Source: Antedon mediterranea
Taxonomy: Eukaryota; Echinodermata; Crinoidea; Comatulida; Antedonidae
Reading direction: 5' to 3'
DNA: 64,000 nt
NCBI RefSeq assembly: GCF_964355755.1
Contig: NC_092675.1
Location: 14,213,312-14,277,311 of the forward strand
Position numbers and translations under genes: made by a program. A model generated the notes under the pieces. That model was not told the DNA's origin. It did no database searches and was given only the letters and a program-made list of their open reading frames with translations. Below are positions 11,543 through 26,289 of the stretch, piece after piece (position 1 is the first letter of the stretch; every line of letters begins with the position of its first letter).

Positions 11543-13743
11543 AAACGTTTTAGACCATTTTGAGCATTTCGACAAAACTTTTTCACACAAAACACCAAAG
11601 TGCTTAGAATAGCTTCAAATCGCATTTGGAGACGTTTTAGACCATTTTGTGATTTTCGAAAAAACTTGTTAACATAAAAACATCAAAGTGTACAGAATAA
11701 CTTCAAATCGCATTTGGAGACCGTTTTAGGCCAATTTGTGATTTTCGAAAAAACTTGTTAACCTAAAAATACCAAAGTGTTTAGAATAGCTTCAAATCGC
11801 ATTTGGAGACGTTTTAGACCATTTTGTGATTTTCGAAAAAACTTGTTAACATAAAAACACCAAAGTGCTTAGAATAGCTTCAAATCGCATTTGGAGACAT
11901 TTTAGACCAATTTGTGATTTTTGAAAAAACTTGTTAACATAAAAACACCAAAGTGCTTACAATCGCTTCAAATCGTATTTGGAGACGTTTTAGACCATTT
12001 TGTGATTTTCGAAAAAACTTGTTAACATAAAAACACCAAAGTACTTAGAATAGCTTCAAATCGCATTTGGAGACGTTTTAGACCATTTTGTGCATTTCGA
12101 TGAAACTTGGTTACACAAAAACATCAAAGTGCTCAAAATCACATTATAAACCGTTTTAGACCATTTGAGCATTTCGATAACACTTTTCACACAAAAACAT
12201 CAAAGAGCACAAAATAGCTTAATATCGTATTTAAAAACGTTTTAGACCATTTTGAGCATTTCGACAAAACTTTTTCACACAAAACACCAAAGTGCTTAGA
12301 ATAGCTTCAAATCGCATTTGGAGACGTTTTAGACCAATTTGTGCATTTCAATGAAACTTGGTTACACAAAAACATCAAAGTGCTTAAAATCACATTATAA
12401 ATCGTTTTAGACCATTTTGAGCATTTTGATAACACTTTTCACACAAAAACATCAAAGAGCACAAAATAGCTTAATATCGTATTTAAAAACGTTTTAGACC
12501 ATTTTGAGCATTTCGACAAAACTTGTTAACATAAAAACACCAAAGTGCTTAGAATAGCGTCAAATCGTATTTGGAGACGTTTTAGACCATTTTGTGATTT
12601 TCGAAAAAACTTGTTAACATAAAAACACCAAAGTGCTTAGAATAGCTTCAAATCGCATTTGGAGACGTTTTAGACCATTTTGTGCATTTAGATGAAACTT
12701 GGTTACACAAAAACATCAAAGTGCTTAAAATCACACTATAAATCGTTTTAGACCATTTTGTTCATTTCGACAAAACTTTTTCACACAAAATACCAAAGTG
12801 CTTAGAATAGCTTCAAATCGCATTTGGAGACGTTTTAGACCATTTTGTGATTTTCGAAAAAACTTTTTAACATAAAAACACCAAAGTGCTTAGAATAGCT
12901 TCAAATCACATTTGGAGACGTTTTAGACCATTTTGTGATTTTCGAAAAAACTTGTTAACATAAAAACACGAAAGTGCTTAGAATAGCTTCAAATCGCATT
13001 TGGAAGCGTTTTAGACCATTTTGTGATTTTCGAAAAAAATTGTTAACATAAAAACACCAAAGTGCTTAGAATCACATTATAAACCGTTTTAGACCATTTT
13101 GAGCATTTCGATAACAATTTTCACACAAAAACATCAAAGAGCACAAAATAGCTTAATATCGTATTTAAAAATGTTTTAGACCATTTTGAGCATTTAGAAA
13201 AAACTTTTTCACACAAAACACCAAAGTGCTTAGAATAGCTTCAAATCGTATTTGGAGACGTTTTAGACCATTTTGGGATTTTCGAAAAAACTTGTTAACA
13301 TAAAAACACCAAAGTGCTTAGAATAGCGTCAAATCGTATTTGGAGACGTTTTAGACCATTTTGTGATTTTCGAAAAAACTTGTTAACATAAAAACACCAA
13401 AGTGCTTAGAATAGCTTCAAATCGCATTTGGAGACGTTTTAGACCATTTTGTGCATTTCGATGAAACTTGGTTACACAAAAACATCAAAGTGCTTAAAAT
13501 CACATTATAAATCGTTTTAGACCATTTTGAGCATTTGGATAAAACTTTTTCACACAAAACACCAAAGTGCTTAGAATAGCTTCAAATCGCATTTGGAGAC
13601 GTTTTAGACCATTTTGTGATTTTTCAAAAAACTTGTTAACATAAAAACACCAAAGTGCTTAGAATAGCTTCAAATCGCATTTGGAGACGTTTTAGACCAT
13701 TTTGTGATTTTCGAAAAAACTTTTTAACATAAAAACATCAAAG

Positions 13744-16700
13744 TGTACAGAATAGCTTCAAATCGCATTTGGAAACGTTTTAGACCATTTTGTGATTTTC
13801 GAAAAAACTTGTTAACATAAAAACACCAAAGTGCTTAGAATAGCTTCAAATCGCATTTGGAAACGTTTTAGACCATTTTGTGATTTTCGAAAAAAATTGT
13901 TAACATAAAAACACCAAAGTGCTTAGAATCACATTATAAACCGTTTTAGACCATTTTGATCATTTCGATAACAATTTTCACACAAAAACATCAAAGAGCA
14001 CAAAATAGCTTAATATCGTATTTAAAAATGTTTTAGACCATTTTGAGAATTAGATAAAACTTTTTCACACAAAACACCAAAGTGCTTAGAATAGCTTCAA
14101 ATCGCATTTGGAGACGTTTTAGACCATTTTGTGATTTTTGAAAAAACTTGTTAACATAAAAACACCAAAGTGCTTAGAATAGCTTCAAATCGCATTTGGA
14201 GACGTTTTAGACCATTTTGTGATTTTCGAAAAAACTTGTTAACATAAAAACACCAAAGTGCTTAGAATAGCTTCAAATCGTATTTGGAGACGTTTTAGAC
14301 CATTTTGAGATTTTCGAAAAAACTTGGTTACACAAAAACATCAAAGTGCTTAAAATCACATTATAAACCGTTTTAGACCATTTTGAGCATTTCGATAACA
14401 CTTTTCACACAAAAACCTCAAAGAGCACAAAATAGCTTAATATCGTATTTAAAAACGTTTTAGACCATTTTGAGCATTTCGACAAAACTTTTTCACACAA
14501 AACACCAAAGTGCTTAGAATAGCTTCAAATCGCATTTGGAGACGTTTTAGACCAATTTGTGCATTTCGATGAAACTTGATTACACAAAAACATCAAAGTG
14601 CTTAAAATCACATTATAAACCGTTTTAGACCATTTTGAGCATTTCGATAACACTTTTCACACAAAAACATCAAAGAGCACAAAATAGCTTAATATCGTAT
14701 TTAAAAACGTTTTAGACCATTTTGAGCATTTAGACAAAACTTTTTCACACAAAACACCAAAGTGCTTAGAATAGCTTCAAATCGCATTTGGAGACGTTTT
14801 AGAACATTTTGTGTTTTTCGAAAAAAACTGTTAACATAAAAACACCAAAGTGCTTAGAATAGCTTCTAATCGCATTTGGAGACGTTTTAGACCATTTTGT
14901 GATTTTCGAAAAAACTTTTTAACATAAAAACATCAAAGTGTACAGAATAGCTTCAAATCGCATTTGGAAACGTTTTAGACCATTTTGTGATTTTCGAAAA
15001 AACTTGTTAACATAAAAACACCAAAGTGCTTAGAATAGCTTCAAATCGCATTTGGAAACGTTTTAGACCATTTTGTGATTTTCGAAAAAAATTGTTAACA
15101 TAAAAACACCAAAGTGCTTAGAATCACATTATAAACCGTTTTAGACCATTTTGATCATTTCGATAACAATTTTCACACAAAAACATCAAAGAGCACAAAA
15201 TAGCTTAATATCGTATTTAAAAATGTTTTAGACCATTTTGAGAATTAGATAAAACTTTTTCACACAAAACACCAAAGTGCTTAGAATAGCTTCAAATCGC
15301 ATTTGGAGACGTTTTAGACCATTTTGTGATTTTTGAAAAAACTTGTTAACATAAAAACACCAAAGTGCTTAGAATAGCTTCAAATCGCATTTGGAGACGT
15401 TTTAGACCATTTTGTGATTTTCGAAAAAACTTGTTAACATAAAAACACCAAAGTGCTTAGAATAGCTTCAAATCGTATTTGGAGACGTTTTAGACCATTT
15501 TGAGATTTTCGAAAAAACTTGGTTACACAAAAACATCAAAGTGCTTAAAATCACATTATAAACCGTTATAGACCATTTTGAGCATTTCGATAACACTTTT
15601 CACACAAAAACCTCAAAGAGCACAAAATAGCTTAATATCGTATTTAAAAACGTTTTAGACCATTTTGAGCATTTCGACAAAACTTTTTCACACAAAACAC
15701 CAAAGTGCTTAGAATAGCTTCAAATCGCATTTGGAGACGTTTTAGACCAATTTGTGCATTTCGATGAAACTTGATTACACAAAAACATCAAAGTGCTTAA
15801 AATCACATTATAAACCGTTTTAGACCATTTTGAGCATTTCGATAACACTTTTCACACAAAAACATCAAAGAGCACAAAATAGCTTAATATCGTATTTAAA
15901 AACGTTTTAGACCATTTTGAGCATTTAGACAAAACTTTTTCACACAAAACACCAAAGTGCTTAGAATAGCTTCAAATCGCATTTGGAGACGTTTTAGACC
16001 AATTTGTGCATTTCGATGAAACTTGATTACACAAAAACATCAAAGTGCTTAAAATCACATTATAAACCGTTTTAGACCATTTTGAGCATTTCGATAACAC
16101 TTTTCACACAAAAACATCAAAGAGCACAAAATAGCTTAATATCGTATTTAAAAACGTTTTAGACCATTTTGAGCATTTAGACAAAACTTTTTCACACAAA
16201 ACACCAAAGTGCTTAGAATAGCTTCAAATCGCATTTGGAGACGTTTTAGAACATTTTGTGTTTTTCGAAAAAAACTGTTAACATAAAAACACCAAAGTGC
16301 TTAGAATAGCTTCTAATCGCATTTGGAGACGTTTTAGACCATTTTGTGATTTTCGAAAAAACTTTTTAACATAAAAACATCAAAGTGTACAGAATAGCTT
16401 CAAATCGCATTTGGAAACGTTTTAGACCATTTTGTGATTTTCGAAAAAACTTGTTAACATAAAAACACCAAAGTGCTTAGAATAGCTTCAAATCGCATTT
16501 GGAAACGTTTTAGACCATTTTGTGATTTTCGAAAAAAATTGTTAACATAAAAACACCAAAGTGCTTAGAATCACATTATAAACCGTTTTAGACCATTTTG
16601 ATCATTTCGATAACAATTTTCACACAAAAACATCAAAGAGCACAAAATAGCTTAATATCGTATTTAAAAATGTTTTAGACCATTTTGAGAATTAGATAAA

Positions 16701-19700
16701 ACTTTTTCACACAAAACACCAAAGTGCTTAGAATAGCTTCAAATCGCATTTGGAGACGTTTTAGACCATTTTGTGATTTTTGAAAAAACTTGTTAACATA
16801 AAAACACCAAAGTGCTTAGAATAGCTTCAAATCGCATTTGGAGACGTTTTAGACCATTTTGTGATTTTCGAAAAAACTTGTTAACATAAAAACACCAAAG
16901 TGCTTAGAATAGCTTCAAATCGTATTTGGAGACGTTTTAGACCATTTTGAGATTTTCGAAAAAACTTGGTTACACAAAAACATCAAAGTGCTTAAAATCA
17001 CATTATAAACCGTTATAGACCATTTTGAGCATTTCGATAACACTTTTCACACAAAAACCTCAAAGAGCACAAAATAGCTTAATATCGTATTTAAAAACGT
17101 TTTAGACCATTTTGAGCATTTCGACAAAACTTTTTCACACAAAACACCAAAGTGCTTAGAATAGCTTCAAATCGCATTTGGAGACGTTTTAGACCAATTT
17201 GTGCATTTCGATGAAACTTGATTACACAAAAACATCAAAGTGCTTAAAATCACATTATAAACCGTTTTAGACCATTTTGAGCATTTCGATAACACTTTTC
17301 ACACAAAAACATCAAAGAGCACAAAATAGCTTAATATCGTATTTAAAAACGTTTTAGACCATTTTGAGCATTTAGACAAAACTTTTTCACACAAAACACC
17401 AAAGTGCTTAGAATAGCTTCAAATCGCATTTGGAGACGTTTTAGAACATTTTGTGTTTTTCGAAAAAAACTGTTAACATAAAAACACCAAAGTGCTTAGA
17501 ATAGCTTCAAATCGCATTTGGAGACGTTTTAGAACATTTTGTGTTTTTCGAAAAAACCTGTTAACATAAAAACACCAAAGTGCTTAGAATAGCTTCAAAT
17601 CGCATTTGGAGACGTTTTAGACCATTTTGTGATTTTTGAAAAAACTTGTTAACATAAAAACACCAAAGTGCTTAGAATAGCTTCAAATCACATTTGGAGA
17701 CGTTTTAGACCATTTTGTGATTTTCGAAAAAACTTGTTAACATAAAAACACCAAAGTGCTTAGAATAGCTTCAACTCGCATTTGGAGACGTTTTAGACCA
17801 TTTTGTGCATTTCGATGAAACTTGGTTACACAAAAATATCAAAGTGCTTAAAATCACATTATAAATCGTTTTAGACCATTTTGAGCATTTTGATAAAACT
17901 TTTTCACACAAAACACCAAAGTGCTTAGAATAGCTTCAAATCGCATTTGGAGACGTTTTAGACCATTTTGTGATTTTTGAAAAAACTTGTTAACATAAAA
18001 ACACCAAAGTGCTTAGAATAGCTTCAAATCACATTTGGAGACGTTTTAGACCATTTTGTGATTTTTGAAAAAACTTGTTAACATAAAAACACGAAAGTGC
18101 TTAGAATAGCTTCAAATCACATTTGGAGACGTTTTAGACCATTTTGTGATTTTCGAAAAAACTTGTTAACATAAAAACACGAAAGTGCTTAGAATAGCTT
18201 CTAATCGCATTTGGAGACGTTTTAGACCATTTTGTGATTTTCGAAAAAACTTTTTAACATAAAAACATCAAAGTGTACAGAATAGCTTCAAATCGCATTT
18301 GGAAACGTTTTAGACCATTTTGTGATTTTCGAAAAAACTTGTTAACATAAAAACACCAAAGTGCTTAGAATAGCTTCAAATCGCATTTGGAAACGTTTTA
18401 GACCATTTTGTGATTTTCGAAAAAAATTGTTAACATAAAAACACCAAAGTGCTTAGAATCACATTATAAACCGTTTTAGACCATTTTGATCATTTCGATA
18501 ACAATTTTCACACAAAAACATCAAAGAGCACAAAATAGCTTAATATCGTATTTAAAAATGTTTTAGACCATTTTGAGAATTAGATAAAACTTTTTCACAC
18601 AAAACACCAAAGTGCTTAGAATAGCTTCAAATCGCATTTGGAGACGTTTTAGACCATTTTGTGATTTTTGAAAAAACTTGTTAACATAAAAACACCAAAG
18701 TGCTTAGAATAGCTTCAAATCGCATTTGGAGACGTTTTAGACCATTTTGTGATTTTCGAAAAAACTTGTTAACATAAAAACACCAAAGTGCTTAGAATAG
18801 CTTCAAATCGTATTTGGAGACGTTTTAGACCATTTTGAGATTTTCGAAAAAACTTGGTTACACAAAAACATCAAAGTGCTTAAAATCACATTATAAACCG
18901 TTATAGACCATTTTGAGCATTTCGATAACACTTTTCACACAAAAACCTCAAAGAGCACAAAATAGCTTAATATCGTATTTAAAAACGTTTTAGACCATTT
19001 TGAGCATTTCGACAAAACTTTTTCACACAAAACACCAAAGTGCTTAGAATAGCTTCAAATCGCATTTGGAGACGTTTTAGACCAATTTGTGCATTTCGAT
19101 GAAACTTGATTACACAAAAACATCAAAGTGCTTAAAATCACATTATAAACCGTTTTAGACCATTTTGAGCATTTCGATAACACTTTTCACACAAAAACAT
19201 CAAAGAGCACAAAATAGCTTAATATCGTATTTAAAAACGTTTTAGACCATTTTGAGCATTTAGACAAAACTTTTTCACACAAAACACCAAAGTGCTTAGA
19301 ATAGCTTCAAATCGCATTTGGAGACGTTTTAGAACATTTTGTGTTTTTCGAAAAAAACTGTTAACATAAAAACACCAAAGTGCTTAGAATAGCTTCAAAT
19401 CGCATTTGGAGACGTTTTAGAACATTTTGTGTTTTTCGAAAAAACCTGTTAACATAAAAACACCAAAGTGCTTAGAATAGCTTCAAATCGCATTTGGAGA
19501 CGTTTTAGACCATTTTGTGATTTTTGAAAAAACTTGTTAACATAAAAACACCAAAGTGCTTAGAATAGCTTCAAATCACATTTGGAGACGTTTTAGACCA
19601 TTTTGTGATTTTCGAAAAAACTTGTTAACATAAAAACACCAAAGTGCTTAGAATAGCTTCAACTCGCATTTGGAGACGTTTTAGACCATTTTGTGCATTT

Positions 19701-20090
19701 CGATGAAACTTGGTTACACAAAAATATCAAAGTGCTTAAAATCACATTATAAATCGTTTTAGACCATTTTGAGCATTTTGATAAAACTTTTTCACACAAA
19801 ACACCAAAGTGCTTAGAATAGCTTCAAATCGCATTTGGAGACGTTTTAGACCATTTTGTGATTTTTGAAAAAACTTGTTAACATAAAAACACCAAAGTGC
19901 TTAGAATAGCTTCAAATCACATTTGGAGACGTTTTAGACCATTTTGTGATTTTTGAAAAAACTTGTTAACATAAAAACACGAAAGTGCTTAGAATAGCTT
20001 CAAATCACATTTGGAGACGTTTTAGACCATTTTGTGATTTTCGAAAAAACTTGTTAACATAAAAACACGAAAGTGCTTAGAATAGCTTCA
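13744..20090 (+). repeat. Higher-order repeat series with periods 1195, 1447 and 1888 bp
   Basis: The marker TGTACAGAATAGCTTC occurs at 13,744, 14,939, 16,386 and 18,274. The private variant GAGAATTAGATAAAAC occurs at 14,045, 15,240, 16,687 and 18,575. A third marker, AGAACATTTTGTGTTTTTCG, falls at 14,801, 16,248, 17,443 and 19,331. The spacings are 1195, 1447 and 1888 bp. The 1447 unit equals 1195 plus an extra 252-bp trimer. The 1888 unit exceeds 1195 by 693. Copies three and four also share TTCAACTCGCATTTGG (17,773 and 19,661 for AACTCG). The right edge is where copy four stops matching, near 20,090. Confidence 0.88.
15741..16244 (+). repeat. 252-bp trimer duplicated in tandem
   Basis: TTTAGACCAATTTGTGCATT occurs at 15,741 and 15,993, exactly 252 bp apart, with the intervening monomers repeated. 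One unit is an A-like monomer joined to a B (78 bp) and a C (about 87 bp) monomer. This single extra trimer accounts for the difference between the 1195 and 1447-bp periods around it. Confidence 0.9.
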
Positions 20091-23000
20091 AATCGCATTT
20101 GGAAACGTTTTAGACCATTTTGTGATTTTTGAAAAAACTTGTTAAAATAAAAACACGAAAGTGCTTAGAATAGCTTCAAATCGCATTTGGAAACGTTTTA
20201 GACCATTTTGTGATTTTCGAAAAAGATTGTTAACATAAAAACACCAAAGTGCTTAGAATCACATTATAAACCGTTTTAGACCATTTTGAGCATTTCGATA
20301 ACAATTTTCACAAAAAAACATCAAAGAGCACAAAATAGCTTAATATCGTATTTAAAAATGTTTTAGACCATTTTGAGAATTTAGATAAAACTTTTTCACA
20401 CAAAACACCAAAGTGCTTAGAATAGCTTCAAATCGCATTTGGAGACGGTTTAGACCATTTTGTGATTTTAAAAAAACTTGTTAACATAAAAACACCAAAG
20501 TGCTTAGAATAGCTTCAAATCGCATTTGGAGACGTTTTAGACCATTTTGTGATTTTCGAAAAAACTTGTTAACATAAAAACACCAAAGTGCTTAGAATAG
20601 CTTCAAATCGTATTTGGAGACGTTTTAGACCATTTTGAGATTTTCGAAAAAACTTGGTTACACAAAAACATCAAAGTGCTTAAAATCACATTATAAACCG
20701 TTTTAGACCATTTTGAGCATTTCGATAACACTTTTCACACAAAAACCTCAAAGAGCACAAAATAGCTTAATATCGTATTTAAAAACGTTTTAGACCATTT
20801 TGAGCATTTCGACAAAACTTTTTCACACAAAACACCAAAGTGCTTAGAATAGCTTCAAATCGCATTTGGAGACGTTTTAGACCAATTTGTGCATTTCAAT
20901 GAAACTTGATTACACAAAAACATCAAAGTGCTTAAAATCACATTATAAACCGTTTTAGACCATTTTGAGCATTTCGATAACACTTTTCACACAAAAACAT
21001 CAAAGAGCACAACATAGCTTAATATCGTATTTAAAAACGTTTTAGACCATTTTGAGCATTTAGACAAAACTTTTTCACACAAAACACCAAAGTGCTTAGA
21101 ATAGCTTCAAATCGCATTTGGAGACGTTTTAGAACATTTTGTGTTTTTCGAAAAAACCTGTTAACATAAAAACACCAAAGTGCTTAGAATAGCTTCAAAT
21201 CGCATTTGGAGACGATTTAGACCATTTTGTGATTTTCGAAAAAACTTGTTAACATAAAAACACCAAAGTGCTTAGAATAGCGTCAAATCGTATTTGGAGA
21301 CGTTTTAGACCATTTTGTGATTTTCGAAAAAACTTGTTAACATAAAAACACCAAAGTGCTTAGAATAGCTTCAAATCACATTTGGAGACGTTTTAGACCA
21401 TTTTGTGCATTTCGATGAAACTTGGTTACACAAAAACATCAAAGTGCTTAAAATCACATTATAAATCGTTTTAGACCATTTTGAGCATTTCGACAAAACT
21501 TTTTCACACAAAATACCAAAGTGCTTAGAATAGCTTCAAATCGCATTTGGAGACGTTTTAGACCATTTTGTGATTTTCGAAAAAACTTTTTAACATAAAA
21601 ACACCAAAGTGCTTAGAATAGCTTCAAATCACATTTGGAGACGTTTTAGACCATTTTGTGATTTTCGAAAAAACTTGTTAACATAAAAACACGAAAGTGC
21701 TTAGAATAGCTTCAAATCGCATTTGGAAACGTTTTAGACCATTTTGTGATTTTCTAAAAAAATTGTTAACATAAAAACACCAAAGTGCTTAGAATCACAT
21801 TATAAACCGTTTTAGACCATTTTGAGCATTTCGATAACAATTTTCACACAAAAACATCAAAGAGCACAAAATAGCTTAATATCGTATTTAAAAATGTTTT
21901 AGACCATTTTGAGCATTTAGATAAAACTTTTTCACACAAAACACCAAAGTGCTTAGAATAGCTTCAAATCGCATTTGGAGACGTTTTAGACCATTTTGTG
22001 ATTTTTGAAAAAACTTGTTAACATAAAAACACCAAAGTGCTTAGAATAGCTTCAAATCACATTTGGAGACGTTTTAGACCATTTTGTGATTTTCGAAAAA
22101 ACTTGTTAACATAAAAACACGAAAGTGCTTAGAATAGCTTCAAATCACATTTGGAGACGTTTTAGACCATTTTGTGATTTTTGAAAAAACTTGTTAACAT
22201 AAAAACACGAAAGTGCTTAGAATAGCTTCAAATCGCATTTGGAAACGTTTTAGACCATTTTGTGATTTTCGAAAAAGATTGTTAACATAAAAACACCAAA
22301 GTGCTTAGAATCACATTATAAACCGTTTTAGACCATTTTGAGCATTTCGATAACAATTTTCACACAAAAACATCAAAGAGCACAAAATAGCTTAATATCG
22401 TATTTAAAAATGTTTTAGACCATTTTGAGCATTTAGATAAAACTTTTTCACACAAAACACCAAAGTGCTTAGAATAGATTCAAATCGCATTTGGAGACGG
22501 TTTAGACCATTTTGTGATTTTGAAAAAACTTGTTAACATAAAAACACCAAAGTGCTTAGAATAGCTTCAAATCGCATTTGGAGACGTTTTAGACCATTTT
22601 GTGATTTTCGAAAAAACTTGTTAACATAAAAACACCAAAGTGCTTAGAATAGCTTCAAATCGTATTTGGAGACGTTTTAGACCATTTTGAGATTTTCGAA
22701 AAAACTTGGTTACACAAAAACATCAAAGTGCTTAAAATCCCATTATAAACCGTTTTAGACCATTTTGAGCATTTCGATAACACTTTTCACACAAAAACAT
22801 CAAAGAGCACAAAATAGCTTAATATCGTATTTAAAAACGTTTTAGACCATTTTGAGCATTTCGACAAAACTTTTTCACACAAAACACCAAAGTGCTTAGA
22901 ATAGCTTCAAATCGCATTTGGAGACGTTTTAGACCAATTTGTGCATTTCGATGAAACTTGATTACACAAAAACATCAAAGTGCTTAAAATCACATTATAA

Positions 23001-26000
23001 ACCGTTTTAGACCATTTTGAGCATTTCGATAACACTTTTCACACAAAAACATCAAAGAGCACAAAATAGCTTAATATCGTATTTAAAAACGTTTTAGACC
23101 ATTTTGAGCATTTAGACAAAACTTTTTCACACAAAACACCAAAGTGCTTAGAATAGCTTCAAATCGCATTTGGAGACGTTTTAGACCATTTTGTGCATTT
23201 CGATGAAACTTGGTTACACAAAAACATCAAAGTGCTTAAAATCACATTATAAATCGTTTTAGACCATTTTGAGCATTTCGACAAAACTTTTTCACACAAA
23301 ATACCAAAGTGCTTAGAATAGCTTCAAATCGCATTTGGAGACGTTTTAGACCACTTTGTGTTTTTCGAAAAAACCTTTTAACATAAAAACACCAAAGTGC
23401 TTAGAATAGCTTCAAATCACATTTGGAGACGTTTTAGACCATTTTGTGATTTTCGAAAAAACTTGTTAACATAAAAACACGAAAGTGCTTAGAATAGCTT
23501 CAAATCGCATTTGGAAACGTTTTAGACCATTTTGTGATTTTCGAAAAAAATTGTTAACATAAAAACACCAAAGTGCTTAGAATCACATTATAAACCGTTT
23601 TAGACCATTTTGAGCATTTCGATAACAATTTTCACACAAAAACATCAAAGAGCACAAAATAGCTTAATATCGTATTTTAAAATGTTTTAGACCATTTTGA
23701 GCATTTAGATAAAACTTTTTCACACAAAACACCAAAGTGCTTAGAATAGCTTCAAATCGCATTTGGAGACGTTTTAGAACATTTTGTGATTTTTGAAAAA
23801 ACTTGTTAACATAAAAACACCAAAGTGCTTAGAATAGCTTCAAATCACATTTGGAGACGTTTTAGACCATTTTGTGATTTTCGAAAAAACTTGTTAACAT
23901 AAAAACACGAAAGTGCTTAGAATAGCTTCAAATCGCATTTGGAAACGTTTTAGACCATTTTGTGATTTTCGAAAAAAATTGTTAACATAAAAACACCAAA
24001 GTGCTTAGAATCACATTATAAACCGTTTTAGACCATTTTGAGCATTTCGATAACAATTTTCACACAAAAACACCAAAGAGCACAAAATAGCTTAATATCG
24101 TATTTAAAAATGTTTTAGACCATTTTGAGCATTTAGATAAAACTTTTTCACACAAAACACCAAAGTGCTTATAATAGCTTCAAATCGCATTTGGAGACGT
24201 TTTAGAACATTTTGTGATTTTTGAAAAAACTTGTTAACATAAAAACACCAAAGTGCTTAGAATAGCTTCAAATCACATTTGGAGACGTTTTAGACCATTT
24301 TGTGATTTTCGAAAAAACTTGTTACCATAAAAACACGAAAGTGCTTAGAATAGCTTCAAATCGCATTTGGAGACGTTTTAGACCATTTTGTGATTTTCGA
24401 AAAAACTTTTTAACAAAAAAACATCAAAGTGTACAGAATAGCTTCAAATCGCATTTGGAGACGTTTTAGACCAATTTGTGATTTTCGAAAAAACTTATTA
24501 ACATAAAAATACCAAAGTGTTTAGAATAGCTTAAAATCGCATTTGGAGACGTTTTAGACCATTTTGTGATTTTCGAAAAAACTTGTTAACATAAAAACAC
24601 CAAAGTGCTTAGAATAGCTTCAAATCGCATTTGGAGACGTTTTAGACCATTTTGTGATTTTTGAAAAAACTTGTTAACATAAAAACACCAAAGTGCTTAG
24701 AATAGCTTCAAATCGTATTTGGAGACGTTTTAGACCATTTTGTGATTTTCGAAAAAACTTGTTAACATAAAAACACCAAAGTGCTTAGAATTGCTTCAAA
24801 TCGCATTTGGAGACGTTTTAGACCATTTTGTGCATTTCGATGAAACTTGGTTACACAAAAACATCAAAGTGCTTAAAATCACATTATAAACCATTTTAGA
24901 CCATTTTGAGCATTTCGATAACACTTTTCACACAAAAACATCAAAGAACACAAAATAGCTTAATATCGTATTTAAAAACGTTTTAGACCATTTTGAGCAT
25001 TTCGACAAAACTTTTTCACACAAAACACCAAAGTGCTTAGAATAGCTTCAAATCGCATTTGGAGACGTTTTAGACCATTTTGTGATTTTCGAAAAAACTT
25101 GTTAACATAAAAACATCAAAGTGTACAGAATAACTTCAAATCGCATTTGGAGACCGTTTTAGGCCAATTTGTGATTTTCGAAAAAACTTGTTAACCTAAA
25201 AATACCAAAGTGTTTAGAATAGCTTCAAATCGCATTTGGAGACGTTTTAGACCATTTTGTGATTTTCGAAAAAACTTGTTAACATAAAAACACCAAAGTG
25301 CTTAGAATAGCTTCAAATCGCATTTGGAGACATTTTAGACCAATTTGTGATTTTTGAAAAAACTTGTTAACATAAAAACACCAAAGTGCTTACAATAGCT
25401 TCAAATCGTATTTGGAGACGTTTTAGACCATTTTGTGATTTTCGAAAAAACTTGTTAACATAAAAACACCAAAGTACTTAGAATAGCTTCAAATCGCATT
25501 TGGAGACGTTTTAGACCATTTTGTGCATTTCGATGAAACTTGGTTACACAAAAACATCAAAGTGCTTAAAATCACATTATAAACCGTTTTAGACCATTTG
25601 AGCATTTCGACAAAACTTTTTCACACAAAACACCAAAGTGCTTAGAATAGCTTCAAATCGCATTTGGAGACGTTTTAGACCATTTTGTGATTTTCGAAAA
25701 AACTTGTTAACATAAAAACACCAAAGTGCTTAGAATAGCGTCAAATCGTATTTGGAGACGTTTTAGACCATTTTGTGATTTTCGAAAAAACTTGTTAACA
25801 TAAAAACACCAAAGTGCTTAGAATAGCTTCAAATCGCATTTGGAGACGTTTTAGACCATTTTGTGCATTTCGATGAAACTTGGTTACACAAAAACATCAA
25901 AGTGCTTAAAATCACATTATAAATCGTTTTAGACCATTTTGAGCATTTCGATAAAACTTTTTCACACAAAACACCAAAGTGCTTAGAATAGCTTCAAATC

Positions 26001-26289
26001 GCATTTGGAGACGTTTTAGACCATTTTGTGAATTTTGAAAAAACTTGTTAACATAAAAACACCAAAGTACTTAGAATAGCTTCAAATCGCATTTGGAGAC
26101 GTTTTAGACCATTTTGTGATTTTCGAAAAAACTTTTTAACATAAAAACATCAAAGTGTACAGAATAGCTTCAAATCGCATTTGGAGACGTTTTAGACCAA
26201 TTTGTGATTTTCGAAAAAACTTATTAACATAAAAATACCAAAGTGTTTAGAATAGCTTAAAATCGCATTTGGAGACCACAGTTGTTTCA

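Larger units (their letters stand above)
10342..26276 (+). repeat. Satellite array, block 2
   Basis: The array resumes in the same phase of the same monomer interrupted by transposon 1 (AAACGTTTTAGACC immediately after the TTAA). Orientation and monomer types are as in block 1. It holds the densest higher-order structure of the window: the 1195/1447/1888-bp series at 13.7-20.1 kb and several shorter duplications. It contains copies of a long variant segment marked by TACAGAATAACTTC, AGGCCAATTTG and TTAACCTAAAAATACC (markers at 11,691 and 25,124). No gene is present. It ends at the AGAC target of transposon 2. Confidence 0.97.
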
